A DNA stretch of 64,000 nt from Heligmosomoides polygyrus polygyrus (Eukaryota; Nematoda; Chromadorea; Rhabditida; Heligmosomidae), in contig OX377205.1 in the NCBI GenBank assembly GCA_947396885.1, positions 54,296,676 through 54,360,675 of the forward strand, read 5' to 3'. The first letter of the stretch is position 1, and each line of letters begins with the position of its first letter. The notes under the pieces are model-generated. The model ran no database searches, was not told the DNA's origin, and saw nothing but the letters and a program-made list of their open reading frames with translations. The position numbers were made by a program, and so were the translations under genes. Below are positions 24,996 through 36,815 of this stretch, one piece after another.

Positions 24996-26755
24996 GCGTT
25001 CTTGGCCTTCACCTTCCGACGAGGCGTACCCTCGAGGAGGCACTTAACAAGGAGGATTTGAACAGGATGTAATTAATAACCCACTGCTCCATGCACAACA
25101 GAATGAGGACTTGGGCTTCATCTACGTTTCATTTGCACTTTGTACTCGGGCGCGTGGAGCTCGGTAGTAGGAGGTGGCGCCTTTCGCGTGCCATGCCAAG
25201 GTTCTTGGTTCGGATTTCCCACCCAGGCCAACCACGCCTTCCATCCCTCGGGGGTCGGGGATTTGATAGCAGTCCTCTTTGGGAAGGACAAAGCGCTGAC
25301 TTGTTCATCGGCCGACCAGCGCAAGTAGCTGTATGGCCAATACACGTTCAAATCGCCCTCATGACATCCCGCAAAAGTAGAATGTGTGGCACATTCCAAG
25401 GGATTGAGTAACGCCGCGTATTTTTGAAATTTCATAAAAATTTATCCGTCAAGAATATGAAATGTAGAATATGTCTGCCCGAGAGCAATTCCAATTGCTC
25501 GATTTCACAAACTTGCACGAGGAACTCTTCACGGTTCTCCACTACAATCGCTTCTAGTTCGAACTCGCAGGCAAGGTGGTCTTCACTCGGATGCATGTCA
25601 TTTGAAAGCGCTCAAAAGATCTCTTCAGCAGAAATGCTATTATGAGCCGGAATGTTTTTACGAACGAGATGTGAAGCAGGAAAGTGCGGGCAGTGAAAGC
25701 AGGCTAGAACGCGAAATTCATCTGATCTGGACGGCCGCCGACGGTCGAATGCTGCGGAAGTCGGCCGAGGGCGGCCGCCTGCGACGGCATGCGGCAACAA
25801 TTGAGACGTCCCATTCGGACCACCCTGGCGGCCACCGCGGGTCAGCAGGGGTCAAGTTTGAACGGATTGTGTGGCGAGCGTAGGAATGGGAGGCGGCTCG
25901 CAGTTGCGCAACGTCCACGCGGTTAATCACAGTGGTGTTTGTCGAGCGGGTCAGCCGCAGACGTTCAAGAGCTGCCGATGACATTTGAAGGCTGCTGCGA
26001 CGGGCAGCGCCGAGCTTTCCTGCCGCTCCTGTGATAAATCTAGTACCATTGGAAGAAGCTGCAGCGGCTGAGGGGCGTCTGCGCCTTCATCCACGATTGT
26101 CGGATCTGAGCGTGTTTATTACTGCCCGGTTATATATAAAGATATATGAACGTCCAACACCGGTGATATACGGGCACAAAGGGCATGAAACCAGGGGATT
26201 GTTCACAAAGCGTTCAGCTTGTAAAAGCTACAGGCTCTTCGCAACTTGTTTCACTGCATGGACTAGTGTCTTCGGGAAACCCATCTTGCTCGGATTTTCA
26301 AAGAGGCTGAGGTGTAACCTCACATGATCTGCTCTGCTTCAGGCATAGGCAACCAGGTTTTCGACACAAGGATTGGATCGGTACACCAAGGTGCCCACGT
26401 AGAAATGTTATAGAAGCCCACGTCGGCTAGCTGAATCTGGACTGTGGCAGCCGAAGTTATACGCATGCGCTTTCATAGGGCATAGTATCTTGAATCGCTG
26501 CGTGATCGCCGCGTGCTGCGGTCCAAGAATCGAGTGTAAAAGTGCAGCTATGGGACAACTATGGAACGAAGAATGCTTAGAAAAACGTTGTTTGAGCCGT
26601 CACGACATGGGGTAACCTGAAAGTCCGAGCAGAATGGTTATTCCCGAAGCCATTGGTCCATGCAGGCAGGCAAGTTGTGGAGGACCTGTAAGAACCTTTG
26701 TACGCTGCACGTATTCTGACTCCTGTTTCAAGCACTCTGTAACTGTGTATGGTCT
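24996..26755. other. Unrecognised interval; FB1-like snippet near 26100-26260
   Basis: No supported gene. Frames at 25091-25411 and 25602-25984 occur on both strands with unrelated sequences and no domains. 26100-26260 resembles the FB1 module with GAACGT(C/T)CAACACC followed by ATGAAAC and AAAAGCTACAGGC seen at 5520-5610 and 47780-47880, so it is a partial foldback remnant. Confidence 0.4.
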
Positions 26756-27640
26756 ATGTTATGCCATCGCTCCCCCCGAACGAACCCCGAATTGGACCTG
26801 ATGATGCAAGCCAGGAAGATCAAGTACGACGTCATTGGACTGACCGAGACGAGAAGACACCACCCCCTACACGCCGCCTACGACTCCGGAGAAGAACTGT
26901 TCCTCGAAACATGCGACAGCAGGGGAGTAGGCGGCGTTGGTGTTCTCGTCAACATGCACTTGGCCATGAACATCGATTCGTACGAGTCTCTGACAACCCG
27001 AATCGGACGTCAGCGACTGAAGCGATGTGGCTCCGTGCCAGCTTTGACTGTATTCGTCGCGTATGCCCCAACATCCGACTACGACGACGAAGAGGTCGAA
27101 GCCTTCTACGTGGAGCTGGAGAAGTTCTATAAGGAAGATCACACCTTCTACAAGGTGATCGTAGGCGACTTCAGCGCCAAGATCGGACCGCGAAGGTCGC
27201 CGGAAGAACTTCACATCGCAGCCCACGGTTTGGAGTGGAACAAGCAAGGTGAAAGGCTGTCTGAGTTTATCATGTCGACCAAGACCATCCATGGAAACTC
27301 GCAGTTCCAGAAGCCTCCCTCGCTACGATGGACCTGGGAATCTCCCGGTGACCAGTTCCACAACGAGATCGACCACATCATCTTCAATCGCAAGTATTGC
27401 CTGACCGACCTTTCCGTTGTCCCCAAGTTCTACACGGGATCGGGCCACCGCCTCCTTCGCACGAGGTTTAGCTTTTCGCATCAAGGCGAGAAGGCCGTGA
27501 AGTTCAAGAAGAGGAACGACCATCAACTGGGACCTCTACACCTCTCTTGCCGGCCTTTGGGAAGATACCGTTATGGACAATATCGACGAGGAATACGACC
27601 ACTTCGTGCACCATCTCCGCGATAGTGCTAAGGGAGCCGA
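26756..27640 (+). pseudogene. RTE-A apurinic-like endonuclease domain
   Basis: The 289-codon frame contains the exonuclease-endonuclease-phosphatase fold motifs in order: VIGLTETRRH (catalytic glutamate), FVAYAPTSDYDDEE, KVIVGDFSAKIG (usually GDFNA), NEIDHIIFNRK, and the final box, which reads GSGHRLL instead of GSDHRLL. The aspartate of that last box helps orient the catalytic histidine in this fold, so the substitution should disable nicking of target DNA. The RTE-A copy at 38372-39672 keeps GSDHRLL. The frame breaks soon after near 27515. Confidence 0.88.
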
Positions 27641-29210
27641 GAGCTTGAAGACGACCAAAAGATACCTGTCTCCGGAAACTCTCGAGCTGATACGCCAGCG
27701 TGGAGCAGCACGAGCGTGAGGCAACTACCAACCGACGTCCGAGCTTGCGAAGCTATGCAGAGCCGCGATAAAGGAGGATCTTAAGGAGAGAAGGTGTTGG
27801 CTGAAGCTGCAGAGGCAGGTTTGAGCATCTGCAATGCCCGCCGGAACTTCGCCAACTTGAAGACCAAGATGACAGCTCTTCAACGTCCCGACGGAACCGT
27901 CACCTCTTCCAGAAGGACCATGGAGAAGGTCATCCACGACTTCTACTCCGATCTCTTCGATAGCCACGTCCACTTGCCCCCATGCCATCTTCCGCAGGAT
28001 GGATACGTCGTTCCCTCTGTTCTCCCTTCCGAGATCCGACATGCTATCTCGTTGGTGAAGAAACGTACAGCACCCGGTCCCGACAGGATCAGACCCGAAC
28101 ACCTGAAGGACCTCCCGCCAGCGCTCATCAACACCTTGGCGCGGCTCTTCACACGTTACCTGTCGGAGTGCAAGGTTCTATCTCAATGGAAGACAAGCAA
28201 GACCGTCTTGCTGTACAAGAAGGGAGACGTGCACGACATTGGCAACTATCGCTCGATCTGCCTGTTGTCCGTAGTCTACAAGCTGTTCACTCGAGTGATC
28301 CGAGTAGGATTAGCAAAACGCTGGACGAAGGACAGCCATGCGAACAAGCAGAATTTCGGAGAGGGTTCAGCATGATCGACCACATACACACCATTACGAA
28401 GCTCATCGTAGTGTCGCGAGAGTACAAGCTGCCGCTGTGCCTTACGTTCATCGACCTAAAGAAAGCATTCGACTCCGTCGAGACTGAAGCAGTCCTCGAA
28501 GCCCTGCTCACTCAGGGCGTTCCTACTCAGTACATCAGAGTCTTTCGAGAGCTGTACAGTGGATTCACGATCAAGATCTCCCCATTTTGCAACGACGTCG
28601 TCATCGACTAAAGAGGGGGGTTCGGCAAGGGGATACCATATCCCCGAAGCTCTTCAGCGCCGCCCTCGAAAATGTCATGCGCGAACTAGAATGGGAAGAC
28701 ACGGAAGTGAAGGTCGACGGCCGGCAACTGCACCATCTTCGCTTCGCTGACAACATCGTGCTCATAACACCGAGCATCAGCCAGGCGGAGCGAATGCTGG
28801 CCGACTTCGATCGTGTATGTGGGAACGTTGGACTGCAGCTGAATCTTACGAAGGCGGTGTTCATGAGGAACGGACAAGTTTCTGATGCCCCATTCTCGTT
28901 CAACGGACCGAATATCTCCGAATGCTCCAGCTATGTGTATCTGGGTTGCGAAGTCAATATGGCCAACGACCTAGCGCCGGAGCTGAGCAGGAGGAAACGA
29001 GCGGCTTGGGGAGCTTTCAAGAGTGTCGAAGAAGTCGCGAAGAAGACGAAGAACTCCCGACTCCGTGCCCACCTATTCGACTCTACCGTTCTTCCTGCCC
29101 TAACATACACCTCAGAGACCTGGGCTATACTAAAACGGGATGAACACTCGATAGCGTCGCGCAGCGTGGAATCGGAAGGACGATGCTCGGAGTGACACGA
29201 CTCACGCAAG
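27640..29210 (+). pseudogene. RTE-A reverse transcriptase domain
   Basis: Pieces in different frames cover the reverse transcriptase: KKRTAPGPDRIRPEHLKDL (28050-28115), GDVHDIGNYRSICLLSVVYKL (28225-28285), LPLCLTFIDLKKAFDSVE (28425-28480), GVRQGDTISPKLFSAALE (28613-28665) and the catalytic box LRFADNIVL (about 28737-28763). The last reads FADN where the copy at 57195 reads FADD, a GAC to AAC change that removes a metal-binding aspartate. Frameshifts lie near 27785, 28300 and 28605. The C-terminal part (HLFDSTVLPALTYTSETWA) is typical of the clade. The protein would copy its RNA at the nicked target; this copy cannot. Confidence 0.88.
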
Positions 29211-29655
29211 TGAGAGAAGGGCTCAAGAGTTCCGAGCTTCGCCGACGTTCGACGCTATCGCGTGGGACAAGTCGTCGAAAATTAGGTGGGCCGGCCACGT
29301 AATGCGCTTCGCAGACACCCACGAACGAGAGGAGCCGTTACCGACTGGATTCCGCGGGATGTCAAGAAAACATAAGGACGCCCATCAACGCGTTGGTCGG
29401 TCTTCCTCGTGAAAGCCCTGAACAACCGATATGACGCTCTTCGTGTCCCTCGAGCGAGGAGGATCCATTGAGCACTCTGGTACGCGACAGAGACGAATGG
29501 AGACGCTGCTGGCGCCCGCTCGAGCAAGTCGATGATCAACGGGGCGACAGCTGATACAGGTGATCGATCGCGCGACGCGATGAATCGATATGGGGACTAC
29601 TATTATATTATGCTTCGCTCGGGGTGAGCGATGGCCCGATATAGGCCTATCGGTG

Positions 29656-30955
29656 GTGTTGAACGTTCATAGATCACTGTGTTAAATATCTTTGCCTTAT
29701 AGTTAAAAACCGGCCAGGAACAAACAAGTCGCAACAGGGTTTCTTTCCACAGCCGGAAAAATGTGAAGAAAACGCTTGACTTGGAGTCTGTACTGCTTCC
29801 TCGGCGATGCGCTTTCGGAGTAGCTCTTCTATTATTAGTCCATATTCTTTTCAACGATTGGTATTCCTTCCTTTCATTTTGACGAGCTGATGAAGCCAAC
29901 CCAAGGCTATCGTTGTCAGATAGGTAATGTTTGTTCGGTTTCCAAGGAAATATGACATAAATTTTCCTTCCTTTATTTGAACAGAAGACAAAAATTCGTT
30001 GACTATGTTTCGATTTTGCTCTTCTTGACTGAAGCAGTCTTTATGCCAACTTCTGTAGCTTACAAAGTTCGGAGTAATTTGCGTTGAGTTCTCCATTTCT
30101 GATGTTTTTAGAGCATAAAGATTACCATTATCGTTGGGACATGACTGAATTTATTTTCTTCTTCAATACCTGCTCGTGATCCGGAGACCACTGGACCAAA
30201 CAAAGTTGCGGTGACAAAAAGTCCGGAAAAAGGGCGTCTATTTGAATTTCTTTACAAAACTAAGGGAGAACTTTCTGGAAAGTGCAAGGGAGTGCTTTCT
30301 GGAAAATGCGTTTGAATGACGTCCTTCTCCTGGTCTGAGAGATCTTCAAGACCAATTGCCGTTATTATCTTATTACGGGTAAGGAGATTTGCCGATACGT
30401 GTTCTTCATGATTATAAAAAAGATTAATATTTACAGTTTGAACAGTTTTCTTTTCCGCTTTACCGCCAAAAGTTGTGAGTGCGATCGCTGTTTACGACTT
30501 AAGCTTAACGCGCAAACGTTCTATTGAGGACGTTGTCATGAATGACTGACCTGAAGCGGAATCAGACGACGCATAAGTGGTTTCCAACTGGTTAGAATCA
30601 AGATTAAGAACACGTATTGGAGTTACTTCAAACGAATGGCATATATCTGTGGGGAACTTTTTTGATGAAGCAAATTCTTTTCTTCAACAGAGTTTTCTGA
30701 GGAAGGACACGGTGCTGTTAAATAGATTCGTTCCTAACTGACCTTCGATTTGGCGTTGGGGATCTTGAGAACTTCACTCTGTGTGGTGAGATAGTATCGC
30801 TTCCCCTCGGCTTCTGGCTGGTGACGTCGTGAGCACGGTGTCGTGGTTTCGTCTCATCCGATGCGGCGAGCTGGATTTTCTTGGTTAGTGGTTAGACGAT
30901 GAGTGTCCAACATACTGGTGCTTTTTCTGAAATAGGGGATCAGCTTCCCGTTTCG
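29656..30955. other. Unrecognised interval
   Basis: Two minus-strand frames (29603-29899, 29851-30096) have no recognisable domain. The first part (29640-29720) resembles the FB1 arm (GTTGAACGTTCATAGATCACTG, then AAAACCGGCC). I see nothing else. Confidence 0.35.
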
Positions 30956-30957
30956 TA

Positions 30958-32198
30958 TTAGGTTGAGTCATAATTTTTGCAACAAAAATTGCCTTCCAGC
31001 AAACATAAGATTATATCACAAAAGAAAATGATTGACTTGAACGAAGAAACGAAATTCTCAATGAGTTTCTCCCGCTTTTCATGAACGAGTGGGCTACATC
31101 TCCGCAGAATTTGGTCGGTTTCGAACTGAAGAAGTCGTGCACCACCGCCGTGACCTCATCGACTTCGGCGAAGCGCCTGCCATGGAGGAAGTGATCCATC
31201 GACCGAAGCAGTTGGTAGTCAGACGACAGAATGTCTGGGGTCTATGGTGGCTGCTTGATTTTGGTTCAGCCCAGTTCCTAGGTTTTTTCTAGCGTCTGAA
31301 GTGCTGTAAGCGATCAGCTGTTGTTCTGGTGGATGAAACATTTCCTTGTATCGACTTCTTTCTTCACTAGTATTTGCTGGTATTAGACGAGCTGTTGGTA
31401 AAGCGAGCGTCGAAGATGGTTTGACTATGTGGAGCAGCTCCAGGTACCCTGGACCACTACGCATCCACCAAACGCAGAGCAGAACCTTCTTTCGGTGGAG
31501 CTCCGGTTTCGACCTCATAACCCCCAGCTCGTTGCGTTTCAGCTATTTCTTTGCAGTTGCAGTGAAGCTTCCCCTTTTCGTCGCTGGCAAGGGTACGATC
31601 CAGGCCTCCTCGCTTGAACCGGTGCCGGAGCTCTCGGCAGTCGGAAGCACAGCGATTTACTTGGATTTCCGTCAAAGTATGAGGCACTGATGGAGGCGAT
31701 TTTGGCGATCTTCCAATCTACTGCAGCTGACGAGCGGTGGTTCATTGGGAGTTGTGGAGATCAGCGGGCAGTGCTAGTGTGGCTTGCGAAGAATTCCACT
31801 TGATGGATTTGGGCAGGCGCCCTTTGTTCACAGCAGCTGATCTTCCCGGGAGCGGTTTGTCTTTGTTACCCTTCTGGGCGGAAAGGAACTGCTGACACCA
31901 TCTCCAATAGTTTATTCGGTTAGGAGTGAACCTGTCGATGACTACCTGAATGTGCATGGCCTCCGTCGCTGGGTTGCTCCCGAGTTTGAACTAATTGAAA
32001 ATGAAATCGCACACTTTTTCACTTTGAGTGGTCATTGTTCTAGTGAATAGAACTTTTCAAAAACGCAAGGAAAATTAACGATTCATAACTCAAAATGATC
32101 GCTAGGAAGCTAGCTTTCAAAGAGAATATAATACTTCAGCGGGTTTAATTTGAATTCCAGAAAAACAGAAATGTTGCAAAATTTATGACTCGACCTAA
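30958..32198 (-). mobile_element. mariner element, copy 2 (different subfamily)
   Basis: Ends are TTAGGTTGAGTCATAATTTT (left) and TTAGGTCGAGTCATAAATTT (right, complemented), with TA on both sides (30956-30957, 32199-32200). The length of 1241 bp is normal for mariner. The broken transposase is read on the minus strand. The ends differ from copy 1 after the first seven bases, so two mariner subfamilies are present. Confidence 0.92.
31011..31960 (-). pseudogene. mariner transposase pseudogene
   Basis: On the minus strand the pieces are, from the N-terminal side: a degenerate DNA-binding region (31742-31957); LTEIQVNRCASDCREL followed by LDRTLASDEKGKLHCN (31540-31687), the region of the first catalytic aspartate, in which the usual TxDEKW reads ASDEKG; KKVLLCVWWMRSG (31450-31495), the conserved KKVLLC(I/V)WWD block with the W-W followed by M; and a C-terminal section ending in FFSSKPTKF and a degraded tail (31011-31199). 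These lie in at least three frames. The HDNARPH and PPYSPDLAP boxes are not in open frame. Confidence 0.88.
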
Positions 32199-32396
32199 TA
32201 GAATGGGAAGGTGAAAGCCTGCATAATATTAGCTCGTTGCATATGAAATTTATTTATTTATTTACTTATTTATTTATTACGTACCAAAAGTCGGGACGTC
32301 GGAAAATAAAGTAAAGTAAAGTAAATAAAGTCGAAAAAAATGTGCTCGTACGAGAATGCAACTACAGTACCACGCATGTCCTTTGGTCAATTGCCG

Positions 32397-32432
32397 AAAA
32401 AGCCGCTTTGGAGCGTTCCAAAGCGGCTTTTT
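32397..32432. repeat. Perfect short hairpin in FB2 left arm
   Basis: AAAAGCCGCTTTGGA and its exact complement around a GCG loop. It resembles a bacterial terminator but lies in a nematode repeat, and a diverged mirror copy is at 36735-36772. Confidence 0.9.
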
Positions 32433-33132
32433 TGAATAACTTTTTTGAAAATCAAATACTTATAGAAAGAAGCATACATTTGAGCTCAGCAGCTCAAGCC
32501 CTATCTTCTGACATATAAATCTTAGTGGAGCTGAACAACGCATGTAGGCCTGACACAATTAATCGAGTGCTCGCGACAACCTGTAGAGCGAGCGAGCGAC
32601 AGACTGTAGAGTGAGTGTTTAGAGTGTTTTATCGGAAATTTCCAACCGTCTTTCTAAGGAATTGCTCTAAGACTGTCCAGCTTTTTCGGAGTGCGCCGCG
32701 AACAATGCATACAGAGTCGAACCCTTCAATTGAGTGGGCACGGCAGCCTGTAGAGTGAGCGTTTGGTGAGTTTTATCAGAAATTCTCAGCGGCCATTTCT
32801 GGGTATTGCTCTAACAAGGGAGGTCAATGAACTTCCCGTGGCAATTTTAAAAGTGACCTATATATGGTTGTAGGGTGTTGTCTGAGAAGCACCGCAGTGG
32901 TTTCCAAATTTCCTGCGGACATCTGGGTAGGTCAAAATTTGCAGAAAACCATTTCACTTCAATACGGGCCGATAAAGCAGAACTGACGCCTGGAACTGCC
33001 ATGTCGCGGTTAGAATCTATCCTGCAAAAGGTTTGGGGCTGGAACAATAGCGGAATTACAGCGATTTCACAATTTGCTTGCTGGCCGTACAGTGACCGAA
33101 ATGGAACATTGAGGTGCGCCGCTCACCACCAG

Positions 33133-33208
33133 CGGCGGAGCGACCGGATGGCTGAGTGGCTGTGGGGGGCGGGCTTGCGGGAAAAGCGTCGGGAGTTCGA
33201 AACCGGAG
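33133..33208 (+). ncRNA. tRNA-like Pol III promoter module, left arm of FB2
   Basis: TGGCTGAGTGG at 33149-33159 fits the tRNA A box of the Leu/Ser type, and GAGTTCGAAACC at about 33193-33204 fits the B box at class II tRNA spacing. No acceptor stem closes, so this is a tRNA-derived module, not a tRNA gene. Its sequence is nearly identical to the inverted one in the right arm. Confidence 0.6.
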
Positions 33209-34865
33209 GTGATGCTCCTGAATAGATGGTCTTGTTCTAACAATTTTTGTGGATATAAAGTGTAACTTAACCGCGGTAGTGTAGCATACTGACATTATAA
33301 CTTTATTTTAACCTAGATATAAACACAAAAATAAACACCCAAAGCAACAGCGTTCATAATACCTAATTCGATTGGCCATTGAAGAGGAGCAGGCGACTTT
33401 TGTTTGCCTACGAAATAGATAACTTCAGAACTCCAAAGATCGAGGAAAAAATAATATTTTTTAATTTATTATTATTTATTAATTATTATATTCTTATTTT
33501 AATTAATTAATTAACTATATTTATGTTTGATTTTTTTCGACACCTCTTCGACTTTTGGAGAGAAAGTATAACAGTACCAATCTTTCTTCTCCATCCTCAA
33601 CCAACCATATTGCTAATGATTTCACATCCGTCACATACAGCAACCTCCTCACTACTACAGGAAGGCGTAATACTACCCACATCATCGTCATCGTCCGGCG
33701 ACCAGTCTACATCCTGCGCTTCGTTCAAGTTAAGCTAACATCACGAACGAGAGAACAGGCGACTTTTCTTCGCAGTTCCTCGGTAGCATTCAAGGGCCTG
33801 TCCCAACTACAAAATAGATAATATTCTTTATCTTGACCGTCTTCGTTAGGCATTGACAGTGGGTCAGTTAGCATTACTTCATGACTCCAAAGGTGGAAGA
33901 GGGATAAAAAAGATTTATCTCTATTTTTCATTATTTATTTATTTGTTTATTTATTTATTATGTATTAATTACGTATTATTGATTTTTATTTATATTTATA
34001 TTTTTAATTAATTAATTGATGTATATATTATTTATATTTGATCGATTGTGATCGTCCTTCGACACACTATACGACACCCCCCCCCCCCCCGAATTGATAT
34101 CAATTGTATAATTCAATGTTTTCTCCGCGCCGAGTTATTGGTTGTCTTGCTAACTGCCTTCCTCCCGACTACTCTGCCCCTATTCGTAGGGAGATCGCCG
34201 TAACAGATGCCTTTCGGGGCATAATTCAAAATGCTATGTATGGGGATACTGATTGTGCTGGTGAGGAGGAAACACTCCGGGTAGTTTTTTTGATTGATGT
34301 TTATTCCATTGACGTTCTCTCGTTCGTGATGTTAGCTTGACTTGAGGGAAGCGCAGGATGTAGACTGGTCGCCGGACGATGACAATGATGTGGGTGGTAT
34401 TAAGCCTTCCTGTAGTAGTGAGGAGGTTGCTGTATGTGACGACCGTGAAATCACTAGCAATATGGTTGGTTGAGGATGAAGAAGACAGATTGGTACTGTT
34501 ATACTTTCTCTCCAAAAGTTGAAGAGGGGTCGAAAAAAATCAAACATAAATATAGTTAATTAATTAATTAAAATAAGAGTATAATAATTAATAAATAATA
34601 ATAAATTAAAAAAATATTATTTTTTCCTCGATCTTTGGAGTTCTGAAGTTATCTATTTCGTAGGCAAACAAAAGTCGCCTGCTCCTCTTCAATGGCCAAT
34701 CGAATTAGGTATTATGAACGCTGCTGCTTTGGGTGTTTATTTTTGTGTTTATATCGAGGTTAAAATAAAGTTATAATGTCAGTATGCTACACTACCGCGG
34801 TTAAGTTACACTTTATATCCACAAAAATTGATGGAGGAAGACCAGCAATTCAGGAGCAGCAAATC

Positions 34866-34940
34866 CGTATTCGAACCCCCGACGCTTTTCCCGCAAGCCC
34901 GCCCCCCACAGCCACTCAGCCATCCGGTCGCTCCGCCGTT
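34866..34940 (-). ncRNA. tRNA-like Pol III promoter module, right arm of FB2
   Basis: Complement of the left module: B box complement in ATTCGAACCCCC (34870-34880) and A box complement CCACTCAGCCA (34912-34922). Confidence 0.6.
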
Positions 34941-36815
34941 GGTGGTGAGCGGCGCACCTCAATGTTCCATTTCGGTCACTGTACGGCCAGCAAGCAAATT
35001 GTGAAATCGCTGTAATTCCGCTATTGTTCCAGCCCCAAACCTTTTGCAGGATAGATTCTAACCGCGACATGGCAGTTCCAGGCGTCAGTTCTGCTTTATC
35101 GGCCCGTATTGAAGTGAAATGGTTTTCTGCAAATTTTGACCTACCCAGATGTCCGCAGGAAATTTGGAAACCACTGCGGCGCTTCTCAGACAACGCTCTA
35201 CAATCCTATATAGGTCACTTTTAAAATTGCCACGGGAAGTTCATTGACCTCCCTTGTAAGACTGACCAGCTTGCCTTTCGAGTGCGCCGTGAATAGTGTA
35301 TATAGAATTGAATCTATCAATCGAGTGGGCGCCACAGCTCACAACTTGCACGCGCGGGCGTGTTCGGAGCGCAATAACTCTGTCGAGATCAAATCGTTCC
35401 GGCTGTGGATTGGTGGTTTTGCAGGCAGCAAAGATGTTTAGCAGTTTCCAGAAGTATAGCGATGTAGCTTCTAAACAGGCGAAATTATATCGGTGCGAAA
35501 ATGCAGGTTAGCCTTCTGTGACACGATTTTTTCTGAATTTAATCGTCCACTGGGAAGACGCGATGAGCTAACGGCCTACGAGTGCGTAGGCAAACAGACC
35601 ACTTAAAGTACTCACGATGAAATGCTCACAACTTTCCAGCTGCGTAACCTGCATTAGTCCCAGCCACCATTTTAGAGCGGCGAAGGGCAGCAGTGAAGTT
35701 TCTTCCGCCTTACTCGCCCAAATTTGCGTTTTCGATAGTCACAATGGTAACACTCTGTTCGGCCCGAAAAGCTCTATCAATTGATTTCAATCGCGACCAA
35801 TTTCAGAAAAATCGATTTTTTTGACAATTTCCCATCGAGGGCATGGGCGCCCTATGCCGAGCCTGCGCGGTCGACGACGCCATCGAAAATCGATGTTTTC
35901 GAAATCGACAAAATTTCCTCGTCCAAAATCACCTAGGGAGTTATTTGGGATGCCGAACACGATGCTAAGGTCCGTTTGGCCGATTATGGCAGGAGACCAC
36001 CCATACCGATAACAGAGGGACCCATGACCCGACCACCCACAAAGAGCAAATAACCCGCCGAAATCGGCTGAATTTTCAGAAACGGGTGTCGGATTCGTAA
36101 TCAGCGTCCCAAACAACCCCGAGATGATTTTGCACGTGAAAATTTGGCCAATTTCGAAATTATCGATTTTCGATGACGTCGGCATCGGCGCAGGCTCGGC
36201 CTAAAGCGCCCCCGTCCTCGATGGGAAATTGTCAAAAATCGATTTTTCTGAAATTGGTTGTGTTTGACATCATTCGGTAGATGTTTTCGCGCTGAAGCTA
36301 ACGGTAGTATTGAGTGTCGAACACTCAAACATGGGCGAGTAAGACCCACGAGTTGCAGCCAAAACGATTCGAACTTTACAGAATTATTGCGCTCCGAAAA
36401 CGCCCGCGCGTGCAATTTGCGAGCGGTCACCCCCTCGACTGATAGGTTCGGTAGTGTATACATTGTTTCCAGTGCACTCCAAAGACAAGTTGGACAGTCT
36501 TAGAGCAATATCTAGGAAGGGCGGTTGGAAATTTCCAATAAAACTCTCTAAACACTCACTCTACAGTCTGTCGCTCGCTCGCTCTATAGATTGTCGCGCC
36601 CACTCCATTGATTGTGTCGGGCCCATATGCATTGTTCAACTCTACAGATTTATACGTCAAAAGATAGGGCTCTAGCTGCTGAGCTCAAATATATGCTTCT
36701 TTTCGCAAGTGCTTGATTTTAAAAAAAGATATTTAAAAAAGCCTCTTTGGAACGCTCCGAAGCGGATTTTTTGGCAATTGATCAAAGGACATGCGTGGTA
36801 CTGCAATTCAACCGT

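Larger units (their letters stand above)
26756..29655 (+). mobile_element. RTE-A LINE, nearly full length
   Basis: Endonuclease, reverse transcriptase and 3' region lie in order over 2.9 kb. The 3' end is defined by comparison with the copy ending at 58125: both share sequence through ATATAGGCCTATCGGTGGTG. No long A-tail is present; the clade typically ends in short repeats or specific sequence. The 5' end begins inside the endonuclease N-terminus, so the copy may be slightly truncated. Confidence 0.85.
32346..36815. mobile_element. Giant palindromic foldback element (family FB2)
   Basis: Outer arms 32346-32690 and 36480-36815 are inverted copies. Inner arms 32820-33750 and 34320-35255 are inverted copies with few differences over ~900 bp. 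The centre (33751-34319) is AT-rich with a poly-C run at 34077-34090. The right side contains an extra 1.2-kb block (35256-36480) that is itself palindromic. Each inner arm carries tRNA-like A and B boxes (separate entries). No transposase or long protein frame is present; frames such as 32875-33225 and its mirror 34813-35193 are the two arms. No confident target duplication was found. Transcripts across it would fold into a very long hairpin. Confidence 0.85.

Noticed and set aside
29603..30096. Possible host gene exons on the minus strand
   Set aside because: The two overlapping frames have no domain, no convincing splice sites pairing them, and one overlaps a foldback-derived segment.
32397..32432. 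Bacterial-type terminator or contamination
   Set aside because: The hairpin is part of a foldback repeat with a mirror copy at 36735-36772, inside nematode sequence.
33133..34940. Functional tRNA-Ser/Leu genes
   Set aside because: A and B boxes are present but no acceptor stem or anticodon arm closes; they are tRNA-derived modules within repeat arms.
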